A DNA stretch of 64,000 nucleotides from Lachnospiraceae bacterium FE2018. GTDB lineage: Bacteria; Bacillota; Clostridia; Lachnospirales; Lachnospiraceae. The stretch spans positions 122,534-186,533 of the forward strand of contig JNKK01000001.1 of NCBI GenBank assembly GCA_000702845.1. The letters are read 5' to 3'. Below the pieces are notes generated by a model. That model had not been told where the DNA came from and did no database searches. It saw only the letters and a program-made list of their open reading frames with translations. Shown piece by piece: positions 44,746 to 56,200 of this stretch (the first letter of the stretch is position 1; each line of letters starts with the position of its first letter). The position numbers and the translations under genes are program-made.

Positions 44746-44775
44746 ATTATACGTTGAAAAGCTCTATTGACACAA
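44746..44775 (-). promoter_or_regulatory. Promoter of the PlsY-fusion gene
   Basis: Read on the minus strand: TTGTGT (44775-44770), 18-bp spacer, TATAAT (44751-44746). Confidence 0.6.
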
Positions 44776-44826
44776 GAAAATGTGAATGCTGATTCGGGGG
44801 AAATGAAAGAACCGGGAGAATGTGAT

Positions 44827-45726
44827 ATGAGCACAGTAAAAGAATACGCATCACTCGATGCGGCAATCCGGGAATTATCCGGAGGTGAGCGGCATATTGT
44901 CAGCAGGCAGGCTGTTTCCGGCGGAGATATTAATGCGGCGCATAAACTCACACTGGATGACGGATCCTGTCTGTTTATGAAATCAAACCGCACGGATGCG
45001 CTGTCCGGCTTTCAGGCGGAAGCCCGGGGGCTGAACTATATTTCCCGGACCGGATGCATCCGCGTACCGGAACTGCTCGGAATCGGTACAGATCCGGACG
45101 GGTATGCATTTCTGCTGCTGGAATACGCTGACAGCCGACGATGTAAACGCATTCATGGCTACTGGACGGCTTTCGCGGAAGAACTCGCAAATCTGCACAT
45201 GCACGCAGTGCGCGCGAACGAACCGCCGCGTTTTGGATTTCCGGAAGATAATTACATCGGCCACACAAAGCAGATCAACACCTGGCACGAAAGCTGGATC
45301 TCATTTTTCAGAGAATGCAGACTCGGTCCGCAGTTTCAGATGGCATCTGCCTGTTTTGACCGGTCTGACCGCAGGCATATCTCGCACCTGATGGATCATC
45401 TGGAAGAATATCTGACAGAGCCTTCTGCGCCGTCGCTCATTCACGGTGACCTCTGGGGCGGAAATGTGATGACCGGGAGTGACGGAAAAGCCTGGCTGAT
45501 TGATCCGGCGGCATATTACGGACATCCGGAGGCGGATCTTGCCATGACCGAATTATTTGGCGGATTTCCGCCGGAATTTTATCATGCTTACCGCGAATGT
45601 ATGGATCTGGAGCCCGGGTATCCGGACCGCCGGGATCTGTATAACCTTTATCATCTGTTAAATCATCTGAATATGTTCGGAAGCAGTTATCTGCACGCAG
45701 TCCGAAGAATTCTGGAGCGGTATTAA
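44827..45726 (+). CDS. Fructosamine kinase family protein
   Basis: Predicted 299 residues. Aminoglycoside-phosphotransferase fold: catalytic loop HGDLWGGNV and metal motif LIDPAAYYGHPEADLAM, both complete. Fructosamine-3-kinases phosphorylate sugars attached to protein amines so that they fall off; many bacterial members act on ribulosamine or similar products. ATG 44827 is preferred; an ATG-less upstream frame exists but lacks support. The methyltransferase gene begins 3 bp after the stop, so both are cotranscribed. Confidence 0.87.
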   Translation: MSTVKEYASLDAAIRELSGGERHIVSRQAVSGGDINAAHKLTLDDGSCLFMKSNRTDALSGFQAEARGLNYISRTGCIRVPELLGIGTDPDGYAFLLLEYADSRRCKRIHGYWTAFAEELANLHMHAVRANEPPRFGFPEDNYIGHTKQINTWHESWISFFRECRLGPQFQMASACFDRSDRRHISHLMDHLEEYLTEPSAPSLIHGDLWGGNVMTGSDGKAWLIDPAAYYGHPEADLAMTELFGGFPPEFYHAYRECMDLEPGYPDRRDLYNLYHLLNHLNMFGSSYLHAVRRILERY

Positions 45727-45729
45727 GAT

Positions 45730-46314
45730 ATGACGGAAGCACAATGGGACAAACTTCTCCGGATCAGAACATCCGGACGGGATGATTCAAAGTCGGATCA
45801 GTACCGCTTCCCCTATGAGCCGACGCCGTATCCGGTTCTGGAGCGGCTGGCAGACAGCGGTTATCTTTCGAAACGGAATGTCATTCTTGATTATGGCTGC
45901 GGGAAAGGGCGCGCAGGATTCTTTCTCGCGTATCAGGTCCGGTGCAGATGCATCGGTGTGGAATACGATTCCCGGATTTATGATGCCGCGGTGCGGAACC
46001 GGGAACATGCCGGATTTGCCGGCAGAGTGGAATTTGTGCATGCAAAAGCAGAGACCTATCCTGTCCCGCCGGAATGTGACCGGTTTTATTTTTTCAATCC
46101 GTTCTCAATTGAAATCCTGCAGAAAGTGATGGGAAGGATCAGGGAATCCCGGAGTGAACGGGAGAAGCTGCTTTTTTTCTATTATCCGTCCGATGAATAT
46201 CTTTCTTATCTGATGACAGCAGAGGAACTGATGTTTTTTGATGAGATTGACTGCCGGGATCTGTTTGAAGGAAATGATGTGCGGGAGCGGATCATGATAT
46301 TTTCATTCGATTAA
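45730..46314 (+). CDS. SAM-dependent methyltransferase
   Basis: 194 residues, class I fold. SAM-binding motif I is LDYGCGKGRAGF (about residue 55), then GVEYDSR as motif II, and FYFFNPFS near the motif IV position. A partial similarity in layout to small bacterial class I enzymes is all that can be said; substrate unknown. It is tightly joined to the fructosamine kinase gene, 3 bp away. Confidence 0.82.
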   Translation: MTEAQWDKLLRIRTSGRDDSKSDQYRFPYEPTPYPVLERLADSGYLSKRNVILDYGCGKGRAGFFLAYQVRCRCIGVEYDSRIYDAAVRNREHAGFAGRVEFVHAKAETYPVPPECDRFYFFNPFSIEILQKVMGRIRESRSEREKLLFFYYPSDEYLSYLMTAEELMFFDEIDCRDLFEGNDVRERIMIFSFD

Positions 46315-46321
46315 AAAAGAT

Positions 46322-46363
46322 ACAAGGAGTAAGACACAAGGAGTAAAACGCAAGGAGGAACCA
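46322..46363 (+). repeat. Three tandem 14-bp repeats containing ribosome-site sequence
   Basis: ACAAGGAGTAAGAC (46322-46335), ACAAGGAGTAAAAC (46336-46349) and GCAAGGAGGAACCA (46350-46363). Each copy holds AAGGAG; the last one is the ribosome site for the ATG at 46368. Confidence 0.75.
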
Positions 46364-46367
46364 GTTA

Positions 46368-47000
46368 ATGAAGACAATTATTTTGAACGGAAGTCCTCGG
46401 AAAAACTGGAATACGGCACAGCTTCTCAAAGCGGCGCAGAAAGGCGCGGAGTCTGCCGGCGCAGAAGTGGAGTACATTGATCTGTACAGCCTGAATTATA
46501 ACGGCTGCCGCTCCTGCCTGGCCTGTAAGAGAGCCGGGATCGCGGAGCCGTGCAAGTGCTACTGGAAGGATGATCTTTCACCGGTTCTGGAGAAGATCTG
46601 GCAGGCGGACCGGCTGATCACCGGATCCCCGATTTACTACAGCCAGCCGACCGGCGGATTCCGTTCATTCCTGGAGCGGATCACTTTCCCGGCGATGTCC
46701 TACAATGATTATACCAGCGTGTTCAAAGGACATGTCGACGTGGATGTATTTCTGACGATGAATGCGCCGCAGGAAGGTTATCAGCAGATGTATGCGAAGA
46801 AGATGGAGGAGTACTTCGGACCGTTCGGATTCCTGAACGGGAAGGTGCGTCTGATTCCGGTCTGTGATACGCTGCAGGTTAAGGATTATTCAAAATATGA
46901 GATGAAGAGCTTCTCGGAGGAACACAAGAAAGCGGTTCATGAGACGGAGTTTCCGAAGGCGCTGGAGATGGCGTTCCGGGTAGGAGCCGGAGAGGAATAA
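46368..47000 (+). CDS. Flavodoxin-family NAD(P)H-dependent oxidoreductase
   Basis: 210 residues. NADPH-dependent FMN reductase fold: FMN-phosphate loop LNGSPRKNWNTAQLL at the start, then a Cys-rich strand (GCRSCLACKRAG) and SPIYYSQPTGG, which contacts flavin. Members of this iron-sulfur flavoprotein-like group reduce quinones, nitro compounds or metals; substrate unknown. The Gfo/Idh-type gene follows at 45 bp. Confidence 0.85.
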   Translation: MKTIILNGSPRKNWNTAQLLKAAQKGAESAGAEVEYIDLYSLNYNGCRSCLACKRAGIAEPCKCYWKDDLSPVLEKIWQADRLITGSPIYYSQPTGGFRSFLERITFPAMSYNDYTSVFKGHVDVDVFLTMNAPQEGYQQMYAKKMEEYFGPFGFLNGKVRLIPVCDTLQVKDYSKYEMKSFSEEHKKAVHETEFPKALEMAFRVGAGEE

Positions 47001-47045
47001 GCAGGGGAATAAACCGCACAGATTCAGAAGAAAGGAATGTATAGC

Positions 47046-48194
47046 ATGAAAAAACTGAAATTCGGAATGATCGGCGGCGGCAACGGCGCGTTTATCGGCA
47101 ACGTTCATCGCCACGGCGCAATTATGGATGATCTCGCGGAACTGACGGCGGGATGCTTTACCAGAAATATGGACAAGAACCGGGAAACAGCAGAAGCCTG
47201 GGGCGTCCGGGATATGGACCGTGTTTACGCGAACTATGAAGAAATGGCAGAGAAAGAAGCTGCGCGCGAAGACGGAATCGATTTTGTCTCGATCTGCACG
47301 CCGAATGATACGCATTATCCGATCGCGAAGTGTTTTCTGGAGCACGGCATCAATGTCATGTGCGACAAGCCGCTGGCACTGCGCACCGAAGAAGGGATTG
47401 AGCTGAAAAAGATTGCGGAAGAGAAGGATCTTCTGTTTGGCGTCACCTATACTTATACCGGTTATGTCATGATCGAGCAGGCCCGCCGTATGATCGCGGC
47501 CGGCGAGATCGGAAACATTCTTACGATCGTAGCTGAGTATCCGCAGGAGTGGCTGCTCGTCCAGATGGTCAGCGACCGATCTGACCAGGCGACCTGGCGA
47601 ATGGATCCGGCAAGATCCGGCCCGTCCGGCTGTCTGGCGGATATCGGCACGCATGTCGAGGCGCTGATCGGCCGCATGACAGGTCTCGAACTGAAACGCG
47701 TTCTGGCAAAATTCGAGCGGCTTCCGAAAGACCATGACCTGCCGCTGGAGAACAACGCACAGGTCCTCATGGAGTACGAGGGCGGCATCTCCGGCATGAT
47801 CTGGACCTCACAGGTGGCAATCGGAAATGAGACCGAACTGCGCATCCGCATCTTCGGCGACAAGGGATCGATCGAGTGGCAGCACAAAGACTCACAGCGG
47901 CTGATCGTCACAAAGATCAACCAGCCCCCGATGATTTACACCCCGACCCGCGACTATGACATGGATTCTGCACGCAGCATGTCCCGTCTCCCCTCCGGTC
48001 ATCCGGAAGGATTTTTCGAGAGCTTCGGCAATCTCTACAGAGGCTACTGCTGTGCACTCCTCAAGAAGAAATATGGCGAAGACCACGGCGATTTCCTCTA
48101 TCCGACGATTGACGTCGGCATCGAAGGACTGAAATTCATCGATGCTTGCATCGAGAGCAACGAGAAGGGCAATATCTGGGTAGATCTTGCATAA
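47046..48194 (+). CDS. Gfo/Idh/MocA-family oxidoreductase
   Basis: Predicted 382 residues. N-terminal Rossmann fold with GMIGGGNGAFIGNVH for NAD(P) and the family motif CDKPLA (about residue 104); the C-terminal domain includes DIGTHVE with the probable catalytic His. Members oxidise or reduce sugars, inositols or related compounds. The actual substrate cannot be told. ATG 47046 is preferred since AAAGGA at 47030 is well spaced; ATG 47037 is too close. It is probably cotranscribed with the flavodoxin-like gene. Confidence 0.88.
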   Translation: MKKLKFGMIGGGNGAFIGNVHRHGAIMDDLAELTAGCFTRNMDKNRETAEAWGVRDMDRVYANYEEMAEKEAAREDGIDFVSICTPNDTHYPIAKCFLEHGINVMCDKPLALRTEEGIELKKIAEEKDLLFGVTYTYTGYVMIEQARRMIAAGEIGNILTIVAEYPQEWLLVQMVSDRSDQATWRMDPARSGPSGCLADIGTHVEALIGRMTGLELKRVLAKFERLPKDHDLPLENNAQVLMEYEGGISGMIWTSQVAIGNETELRIRIFGDKGSIEWQHKDSQRLIVTKINQPPMIYTPTRDYDMDSARSMSRLPSGHPEGFFESFGNLYRGYCCALLKKKYGEDHGDFLYPTIDVGIEGLKFIDACIESNEKGNIWVDLA

Positions 48195-48198
48195 AAAC

Positions 48199-48222
48199 AG
48201 GGCAGCTCATCCGAGCTGCCCT
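48199..48222. terminator. Bidirectional terminator
   Basis: Perfect 10-bp stem AGGGCAGCTC (48199-48208) with GAGCTGCCCT (48213-48222), 4-nt loop. T-rich tail on the minus strand (GTTTTTAT), TTGT on the plus strand. Confidence 0.82.
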
Positions 48223-48230
48223 TTGTCATG

Positions 48231-49097
48231 TCAGTCGTCAGTATCTTCTGCGGCATTCCGGCGGGCGTTTTTCGCGGCGCGCTGCCGTCTGGTGGTGTAA
48301 TCACTCATGTTGGGGATGCGCCGCGGCACTTGTATGTCCAGATGAAAGAGTGTCTTGATCAGCCAGATGCCGATGATCAGTACGACAACAGGAATCACGC
48401 AGGATGTTACGATGTAGATGGCAATGGCGTCGATAAAGCTGTTAAGGGTGGATTCCAGTTTCTCCATAAGGGTGGAACTGCCGCCCTTGATTTTTGCGAC
48501 AAAATCCTCCCAGAGGCTGTTGTCATCGGATCGGTCTGCGGTCCCTTTTATGGCCTCGGTGTTTTCGTTGGCGGTATCTACCGTCTGCTGAATCTCTGTC
48601 TCGTACTGTTTTTCTACCAGATTGGAGATGGAAAGACTGACGGGAACCAGAAGCATCAGAATCGCGCCGAGCGCAATGATCCGCAGCGCTGCCTTTTTAA
48701 GCGGCAGGGCCCGGAACAGTCCGATTGCCAGCAGGATCAGTCCGACGGGAATCAGGATGTCAAATGCCATGATTCCTGCGACGGAGACCAGAAATTTTTC
48801 GATATAAATCGCGACCAGAATGATCAGAAAATAACCGCTCAGATCTGCCAGTTTGTCGGCGATCGGCGTGCCGAAATCGCCGGGCATCAGTGTAATCGCG
48901 GCGGACGCTGCCGCAGCGGAGCCGGCGAGGGTCTCAACATCGTGTTTCTTTTCGTTCAGGGCCTGTACACTGCCGGAATAGGACTCCGGTTTGGCAAAAT
49001 GACTCCCGGGTCCGACGATTGAAATCAGCGCTGCCAGCAGGCAGACCACAAGGATGATGACGGACTTTGTGGTAATGCGGGAAGCGGTTTCTCTCAT
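48231..49097 (-). CDS. Membrane protein of unknown function
   Basis: 288 residues. Hydrophobic helices at about 12-30, 85-125, 133-155 and 215-240, with a polar extracellular or cytosolic region in between (YETEIQQTVDTANENTEAI) and a basic C-terminus (RRQRAAKNARRNA). No family recognised. It begins 13 bp after the DUF4230 gene on the same strand, so the two probably work together. GGAGGG precedes the ATG. Confidence 0.75.
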   Translation of the reverse strand: MRETASRITTKSVIILVVCLLAALISIVGPGSHFAKPESYSGSVQALNEKKHDVETLAGSAAAASAAITLMPGDFGTPIADKLADLSGYFLIILVAIYIEKFLVSVAGIMAFDILIPVGLILLAIGLFRALPLKKAALRIIALGAILMLLVPVSLSISNLVEKQYETEIQQTVDTANENTEAIKGTADRSDDNSLWEDFVAKIKGGSSTLMEKLESTLNSFIDAIAIYIVTSCVIPVVVLIIGIWLIKTLFHLDIQVPRRIPNMSDYTTRRQRAAKNARRNAAEDTDD

Positions 49098-49110
49098 TTC
49101 TAATCCCTCC

Positions 49111-49833
49111 TCAGATAAAATCCACTATAACTGTGTACTCCGGGCTGACTTTGGATACTACCGGCTGGTAGATTTCCCAGACGCTCAGTTTTGACATCCG
49201 GTCTGCGTTATCGATCACATTGTCATCTTTGAGTTTCTGTTCCATATTCTGTTTTACATCAGCAATCACTTCGGTGCGTTCGGCTTCGGTGAGCCTGATG
49301 TCTCCGATCGAAAAGATTCCGACATTTTCAGTCTCATCAAAAGCGGTTTCGTCTTCGTTGATATTCAGAGTCTCTTCGGCGTGAGGAATATTGATCGTAA
49401 TTGTTTTTTCTGTTTCATCGATCTGCAGCCGGCTGTCATCCAGATTGCTCAGATCAACTGTGTATGTCGCTGTACCTGAATATTTGATGTACTGGTATTT
49501 GGCACTCAGTTTGAAAGGCAGCTTCCCGTCGTCCGTGATCCGGGTGATGTCAGAAATCTTCTGTTCGAACACTACCAGCTTCTTCTGCTGCAGGGAGGCG
49601 CCCAGTACTGCCTCTTTCAGAGAGAGGGTCATATTTTTATTTGTATCCAGTTTTGTTTCTTCAAGCCAGATATCGTCCCCGGCTTCCGCCTCGACTGAGC
49701 CGGTCTCCTTCTGAGGATCTGAGGCCGCGGGTCTGGTCAGGGCTCTCCAGGCGTGGATCAGAATTATGAGAATCAAAATGATACCGGCTAAGAGAACGGC
49801 AGCGGTAATCAGGCGTTCCTTTCTGTTTCTCAT
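49111..49833 (-). CDS. DUF4230 membrane-anchored protein
   Basis: 240 residues. One N-terminal membrane helix (about residues 9-28), then an extracytoplasmic domain with KYQYIKYSGTATYTVDLS and ITINIPHAEET, matching DUF4230, whose function is unknown. A late conserved part (DRMSKLSVWEIYQPVV) closes it. It is the first gene of a two-gene minus-strand unit; AAAGGAG precedes the ATG. TATAAT on the minus strand at 49920-49915 may be its -10 box. Confidence 0.8.
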   Translation of the reverse strand: MRNRKERLITAAVLLAGIILILIILIHAWRALTRPAASDPQKETGSVEAEAGDDIWLEETKLDTNKNMTLSLKEAVLGASLQQKKLVVFEQKISDITRITDDGKLPFKLSAKYQYIKYSGTATYTVDLSNLDDSRLQIDETEKTITINIPHAEETLNINEDETAFDETENVGIFSIGDIRLTEAERTEVIADVKQNMEQKLKDDNVIDNADRMSKLSVWEIYQPVVSKVSPEYTVIVDFI

Positions 49834-50207
49834 AAAGTACTCCTTTCTTTAATTATTCCATCGCCTTTTTTGATGTATGTATCCCATCAGGCGGAAGCGT
49901 GTGATCTGATTTATATTATATCCGCAGCAGCCCCTGAAAGAAAGGGACGTTTATCTTGCCGGGGTGTACACCCATAATTAAAATAATGATAACAGACGGA
50001 TGTGAAAATACTGTGGATCTGGAAACGTCAGGATGGATAAAGCAGAAGGTATTTGTTATACTTAAATATACGGAATTAGTACTCCGGGCGTCAAAAAACA
50101 AGCCGGGCAAAGAGAAATTCTTTGTTAATAATGACGGATGATTTGATGACCATATGATACAATCATTTTAGATAAAAACACCCCGGAACCAGGAAAGTGT
50201 GATTCTC
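49834..50207. other. Divergent intergenic region before the giant surface protein
   Basis: 374 bp without a gene. Contains a minus-strand TATAAT (49920-49915), a CCCT/AGGG hairpin beside it, a perfect 12-bp palindrome at 49962-49973, and AT-rich sequence. A plus-strand TACAAT (50158-50163) may serve the giant gene; no clear -35 box was found. Confidence 0.5.
49962..49973. promoter_or_regulatory. Perfect palindrome GGGTGTACACCC
   Basis: 12-bp palindrome between two divergent genes; operator-like, protein unknown. Confidence 0.35.
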
Positions 50208-53200
50208 ATGAAATTTTTACAGAATTTAAGTGACAAACATAAAAAATACATAAAGAGAATTATCGCACTGGCGCTTGCTGTCATTTTATGTGTGACTGCG
50301 GGTCTTCTTTACATGCCTGACAGGAAGCTGAAAGCGACTTCGGAACAGAGTGCCGACAGCGCTGTTTCGGAAGGAGAGGGCGCTGCTGCAGAAGCGGGCA
50401 GTTCAGAAGATGAGATTACGACGGAGTCCGTGACGGAGGAAGTTACGATCCCGCCGCGGGATGCTGCAGAACCGGAGACAGAGTCTGTTTCTTCTGCAGA
50501 TGAAACAGAAGCGGTTGGTGAGGCAGAGGAAGAGCGAACAGAAGTCGGTTTCGGGAATGAAGCGGAACCGGAGCCGGAAATAGAGACAGCTGCAGATGAT
50601 ATGATTTTTGATGAACCGGAAACGGCAGAAGAACCGGCTGAGGATTCAGAAACAAACAGCTACGTATCAGACAGCAGCGCGTTTTTCGATGACTGGACAC
50701 AGAGCGGATCAGGCGAAACAGGCGAGCAGGCGTATGAATCTGCCGCGGAAGAACAGGAAGCAGGCAATGCGTCAAATGCATCCGAAGACGGTGAAGCAGA
50801 TCAGACAGAATCCGAAGAGACAGGATCGAAGCTGATCACGCAGGACCATGAAACGACAGAAGACTGGGAGAAGACACTGCCGGAGACGCTGACAGGCAGC
50901 TGGGCGGATGATATTGCCGCAGTGGCAGAAAGTCAGCTGGGATATCAGGAAAGCACGATCGCGACCCGGACGACAGAAGGCGGAACTGTCCGGCGCGGCT
51001 ATACACGTTACGGCGACTGGAACGGAGACGCCTACGAGGACTGGAGCCTTGATTTTGCTGCGTTCTGTCTCTATTACGCGGAGGTTGATCCGGCGGTGGT
51101 TCCGGTAAATACAACCGATTCATCCGCGTGGATCCGGCTGCTGGAAGACGCAGAGTACATACTTCCGGTAAGGACTGATATGGATACTGCTGCGGAACCC
51201 GTTAATGACGGAGAAAACGGATTCGTGACAGATTTCGCCCGCGGCGATCTGGTGTTTTTCCGCAACGGAAAACTTGGGAATGCGTCTGTTCCGCATATGG
51301 GTATTGTGGTGGAAACCACAGACAACAGCATTACCGTGATTGAGGGTGACCGGAACAATGCGGTTGAAAAGAATACGTATGAAAAAGACAGCAGTGATAT
51401 CACCGCTGCGTTTGCGGTGCCTGTAAATCAGTACACAGACGGAAGCGAAGAAGGAGCAGATGACGGATCTTCCGGTCTGATTACGCTGAACGGCGAAGAC
51501 GAAGACCTTGCGGAAGACGGCCAGTCAGACGCACAGACAGATACGGAGGAAGAAGATCTGCAGGACGGTTCCGAAGACGAAGACGGTTCTGACAACTGGT
51601 ATACCACAGAGGATACCGACGGCGGAGAGGAAGCAGAAGACGGCAGCCAGGCTGCAGAAGGATCGGACGAAAAGGCAGATGAACAGAAAGCCGGCCAGGA
51701 AACCGAAACAGAAGATGCCGGTCCTGATTCAGACACAGCGGCATATGCGTCAGGTGTCCGTCATGTCAGTGTGCGGGGAGGCAATTATACAATCACCGTT
51801 TCTTTTGGAACGGAATGTAAGATCCCGGAAGATGCGGAGTTCCGCGCAACTGCTATTTCCAGAATTCATAAGCAGCACGCATTTTACAGTGAACAGGCAA
51901 TAGCAGCAGTGGCGGACCAGACCGGAGCAGACGCGCAGACTGACGCCGGAACGCCGGAACTGCAGGTGGAATATCTGTTTGATTTGTCCATCTATGATAA
52001 AGAAGGAAATGAGATCCAGCCGGCTGCCCCGATGCAGGTTGCCGTCGAGATGAAGCAGGAGACGCTGGAGACTTCGCAGGAAATTCACGCCGTACATTTT
52101 TCGGGAACGGAGCTGCAGGGAAATCAGATCGTTGCAGCTGAATCCGGAACACCATTTACAACACCCGGAAGCGAATTGGGCGATGCGTCCGGAACCCCCG
52201 CACAGGCAGAGCCGGAAGTGCTGGGGACCTCTTCAGAATCCGGAAAAACGGTACAGTTTCAGGTTGAGAGTTTTTCTCTTTACGCGATCGTTGCGACTGT
52301 CATTGAGAAAAATATTCTCGCTTCCGACGGTCATAACTACAAAGTGACAGTGACATGTTCACCGGACGCAGGCATTCCGAAGGATGCGGAGCTCGAAGTA
52401 GATGAACTTCTGGACGCGTCTGCTGATTATGCATATTATCTGGCAAAAGCCGAGGATGCGCTCGGCAGGAAGGCCGGATCTTCTGACTACGCGCGTTTCT
52501 TTGATATCCGGATTGTCATGGATGGAAAAGAAATTCAGCCGGCAGAAGGAAGCACCGTGGATGTACAGGTCGAGCTGGCTGATTCTGACAGCGGCAGCCT
52601 GCAGGTCGTGCATTTCGGCGAAGAGCCGGAAGTGCTTGATGTGACTGCAGAAGCCGGAACGGTCTCCTTTGCGGCGGCAGGGTTCTCGGTTTACGCGATT
52701 GTTGACGCACCGGAGGCGCCAACAGCAGTTTCGGGATGGAATTCGATTAAATCGGTTGAAGATCTTGCCAGAATCGGACGGCAGGGTGTCTATGCAGCGC
52801 ATAAGGACGGATATTATCTGACAGATAAGATCACGAAAATTTCAAACGTCCGTACCGGCATTACTAAAACAGCGAAAGCATCTTCACCCGATAAAGCGGC
52901 AGGTGCGGTTCTGTACTATTTTGAACAGCTGGAAGGCACGGCAGACCAGTTTTATGTTTTCTGCAAAGATGTCAATACCGGTGCACCCAGATACGTAAAG
53001 CAGTCCGCCAACAGCCTGACGCTGATTTCTGATAAAGCTGAGGCAACTGCCTTTACAGCCCGCCTGTTTACGGGAACAACAGATAATTTCGTGCTGATCG
53101 GTTCGAATAATTACTGCTGGAATATGCAGGGCGGAGTGAACGGAAAGTCGATCGCGGCATATGATAATACGGAAGATGTTAACGCCAGAATTAAACTGGA

Positions 53201-56200
53201 GTACTTCAATCAGATAGAGCGGGATCCTTATCATCTAGATGGAAAAACCTATGGCATTGCATATCACAACGATACGGCGGCAGCGGCAGCACTGACGGCA
53301 AAGGCAAAAACGCAGAGCGGTGTCGAGCGTCTGGAAGCGGCCGATATGCTCATGCGGCCGGATGTTCTGGATAATGAAGGAATTCTGCTGGTTGCAGCCA
53401 ACAGCGACATTACAGAGTGGACGTTCCATTGCGATCACGAGGACCGGTATTATATTACAACTACAGTAAACGGGCTGAAAAAATATCTCACAATCAACGG
53501 GCGGAACATTGTATTGACCGATGAGGCCGGCCGCGGCGAAAACAGCCTGATTCAGGTAATTCCCGGAAGTGATGCAAACAGCGGAAAGTACAGCTTCAGG
53601 GCAGGCGGATACGCGCTGGAAATAAATCTCTCAAATAACAGTACGGCGAATGGTTTCTGGGGAAGCACAAACAATGCCGATACAAATTGGCTGAATCTGG
53701 TCGAAAAGTCTGTTCTTCCGGAAGAGGATTTCACGCTCTATGCCGCCCGTAAAGTCAGCGTTTCCGACGAGGAAAATGTATATGACAAAGAGGAAGACGG
53801 CGAGCGTCAGCAGTCCCAGATTATTATTTATACACGCATCTGGAATGATACGACGAAGAAATACGAATTCTATGCTGTAGATCACGACGGTTCACTTGTG
53901 CGGTGTTACGACACCGGCGATGGAATTGAGTGGATCGCCAGCAGAGTCAATACGGCGCTCTGGACATTTACGGAGTACCGGAACAATGACGGAACCTCAA
54001 CCCACTATTATGAACTGCAGAATGTGCAGTACGGCAATTATATCGCGCCGCAGGTTTCGGGCGGACAGATTCTTTCGAATAAACCGCTCGGCGTCAATCT
54101 GAACGGACGCCGTTACGGAGAAAACTACACGCCGATTATTGCCTGGGATGACGCCAACTATGCATTCGCTGGTTTAAAGACGGAGAAGAGACATATTGTA
54201 TCCTGTCCGCTGGCCGAGGCAGAGGATTTCTACTTTGCTGTTGTAAATCCGGAGAAACCGGATGAGACAGAGAATCATCTGACAGAGGTAAAAACCATTG
54301 ACAGCAGTCAGTACGGTATTTCGATGAAAATGATCGATTTCAATAATCCGCTTGCGGTTGACCGTGATTCCGTACAGCATGCATTCTTCGGTTCCCATCC
54401 AAATAACTATGACCCGGGTCTGCTTTCTACTGATCTGAATGAAGAAGGCTATCCGACGACCACCGAAAAAACAGGACATAAAGATCCGCTGTCCAAGCTG
54501 TTTACCGGTATGACAGACGTCAATCATCTGTTCCTGCAGAGTGTTTATAACGAGAGCGGATACTTTGAATACGACAGTACTTCCAATTTCGCGCACCTGA
54601 ATGAAGACGGCACATTTACCGTTTATGATCAGCTTGGCGCGATCGGAAACAGCACCGGTCCGACCAGAACGCACGGTCAGTTTATGCCGTACAATAACAT
54701 TGAGGCCGGAAAATTTGCGTATGATTCTGCCGGAAAGCCGATTACCAATCAGACAGACGTTCTGGCGACGGAACTCTCTGATCTGAATCCGCGCAAGGGA
54801 GAAAAACTCTACAGCATCCCGCAGGATAAAGCAGACTATTTCTTCGGCATGGAAATGGCGGCGAGCTTTACCCAGACAGCCAGCGGGCTGGATGCATGGG
54901 GTCACGATATCATCTTTGAATTCTCGGGAGATGATGATTTCTGGCTCTATGTCGATAATGAGCTGGTACTGGACCTGGGCGGCGTCCGCTCGGCGATGAC
55001 CGGTTCGGTCAATTTCCGGACAGGCGATATCGTTAACGGCAGCACGAAGACGACACTTTACGAGACATTTAAGAAAAACTATCAGACCAGAGGGCTGTCA
55101 CAGAAAGAAATCGAGAAAAAACTGGCAGAGATCTTCACAAAGAACGACGACGGACAGTACATCTTCCGGGATTACACCAACCACACCATGAAGATGTTTT
55201 ACATGGAGCGCGGACGGGGTGCGTCCAACCTTCATATGCGGTTCAACCTTGCTGCGGTCCGTCCGGGTACGGTTGTGCTGAGCAAAAAGCTTTCCGGAAC
55301 AGAAAACGCGGCAAATAACCTGATCGAATTCCCGTATCAGATTTATTACAGACTCAAGAAAGACGGCGGGGATGCGTATCATCTGCTCGGTGCAGAAAAC
55401 GGAGATACGGACAGAGTCACATACAAGGGAACCGTTAATACCGTTACGTATCGGAACAGCTTTACACCTGCGGGCGGAAGCGTTCCCTATGAACATGTAT
55501 TTTTCCTGAAGCCCGGTGAATCGGCGGTAATCGATCTTCCGGATGACACACTGGATTATTACATCGTGGAATGCGGTGTCAATCCGGCTGTATATGACAG
55601 GGTAACCGCAAATGATGTGGTTCTGACGGGGAAAGAAACTGCAAATGCCGGCAGACAGGATTTCGCAACTGCGCCGGCTGCAGCAGCGGACCGGCCGGAG
55701 GTTGACTACGACAACCATGTCAGTGAAGGCGCGATGCGTACACTGACCATTACCAAGAAGCTGTACGATGTGGACGGAAAGACAGCACTTGTCTATCCGC
55801 AGGACAGCACGCTCTTTACCTTCCGCCTGTACCTGGGCAATGAGAATGCGGACGCGGCCAATCTGCCGCTTGCAAACCTGTATTCCTATTTTGTTAAAGA
55901 TCCGCAGGGCAATTACTGCAGATGGAATGCAGAAGAGCAGAAATTCAATTCTCTCGGGATCAAAAACTACGGGGAACTGAGCAAGTACCTGGCGGGACTG
56001 ACCAGCTCCGAGCGGGAGTCTGTCGTATTCTCTACTTCCATGAACGGTTCCGTTTCCAAGATACCGGCGGATTACATCATTGAAGTCCGGGATCTGATCG
56101 TCGGCACCCAGTTTAAGGTTGAAGAGCGGGATTCTGAAATTCCGCGCGGCTACACACTTCGTCTGGATGACGGATATCAGCGGCTGGATACAAATGAAAA

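Noticed and set aside
44727..44993. N-terminal extension of the PlsY-fusion protein
   Set aside because: Overlaps the fructosamine kinase gene, has no ribosome site and is unlike PlsY starts; AAAGGAGG marks the start at 44726.
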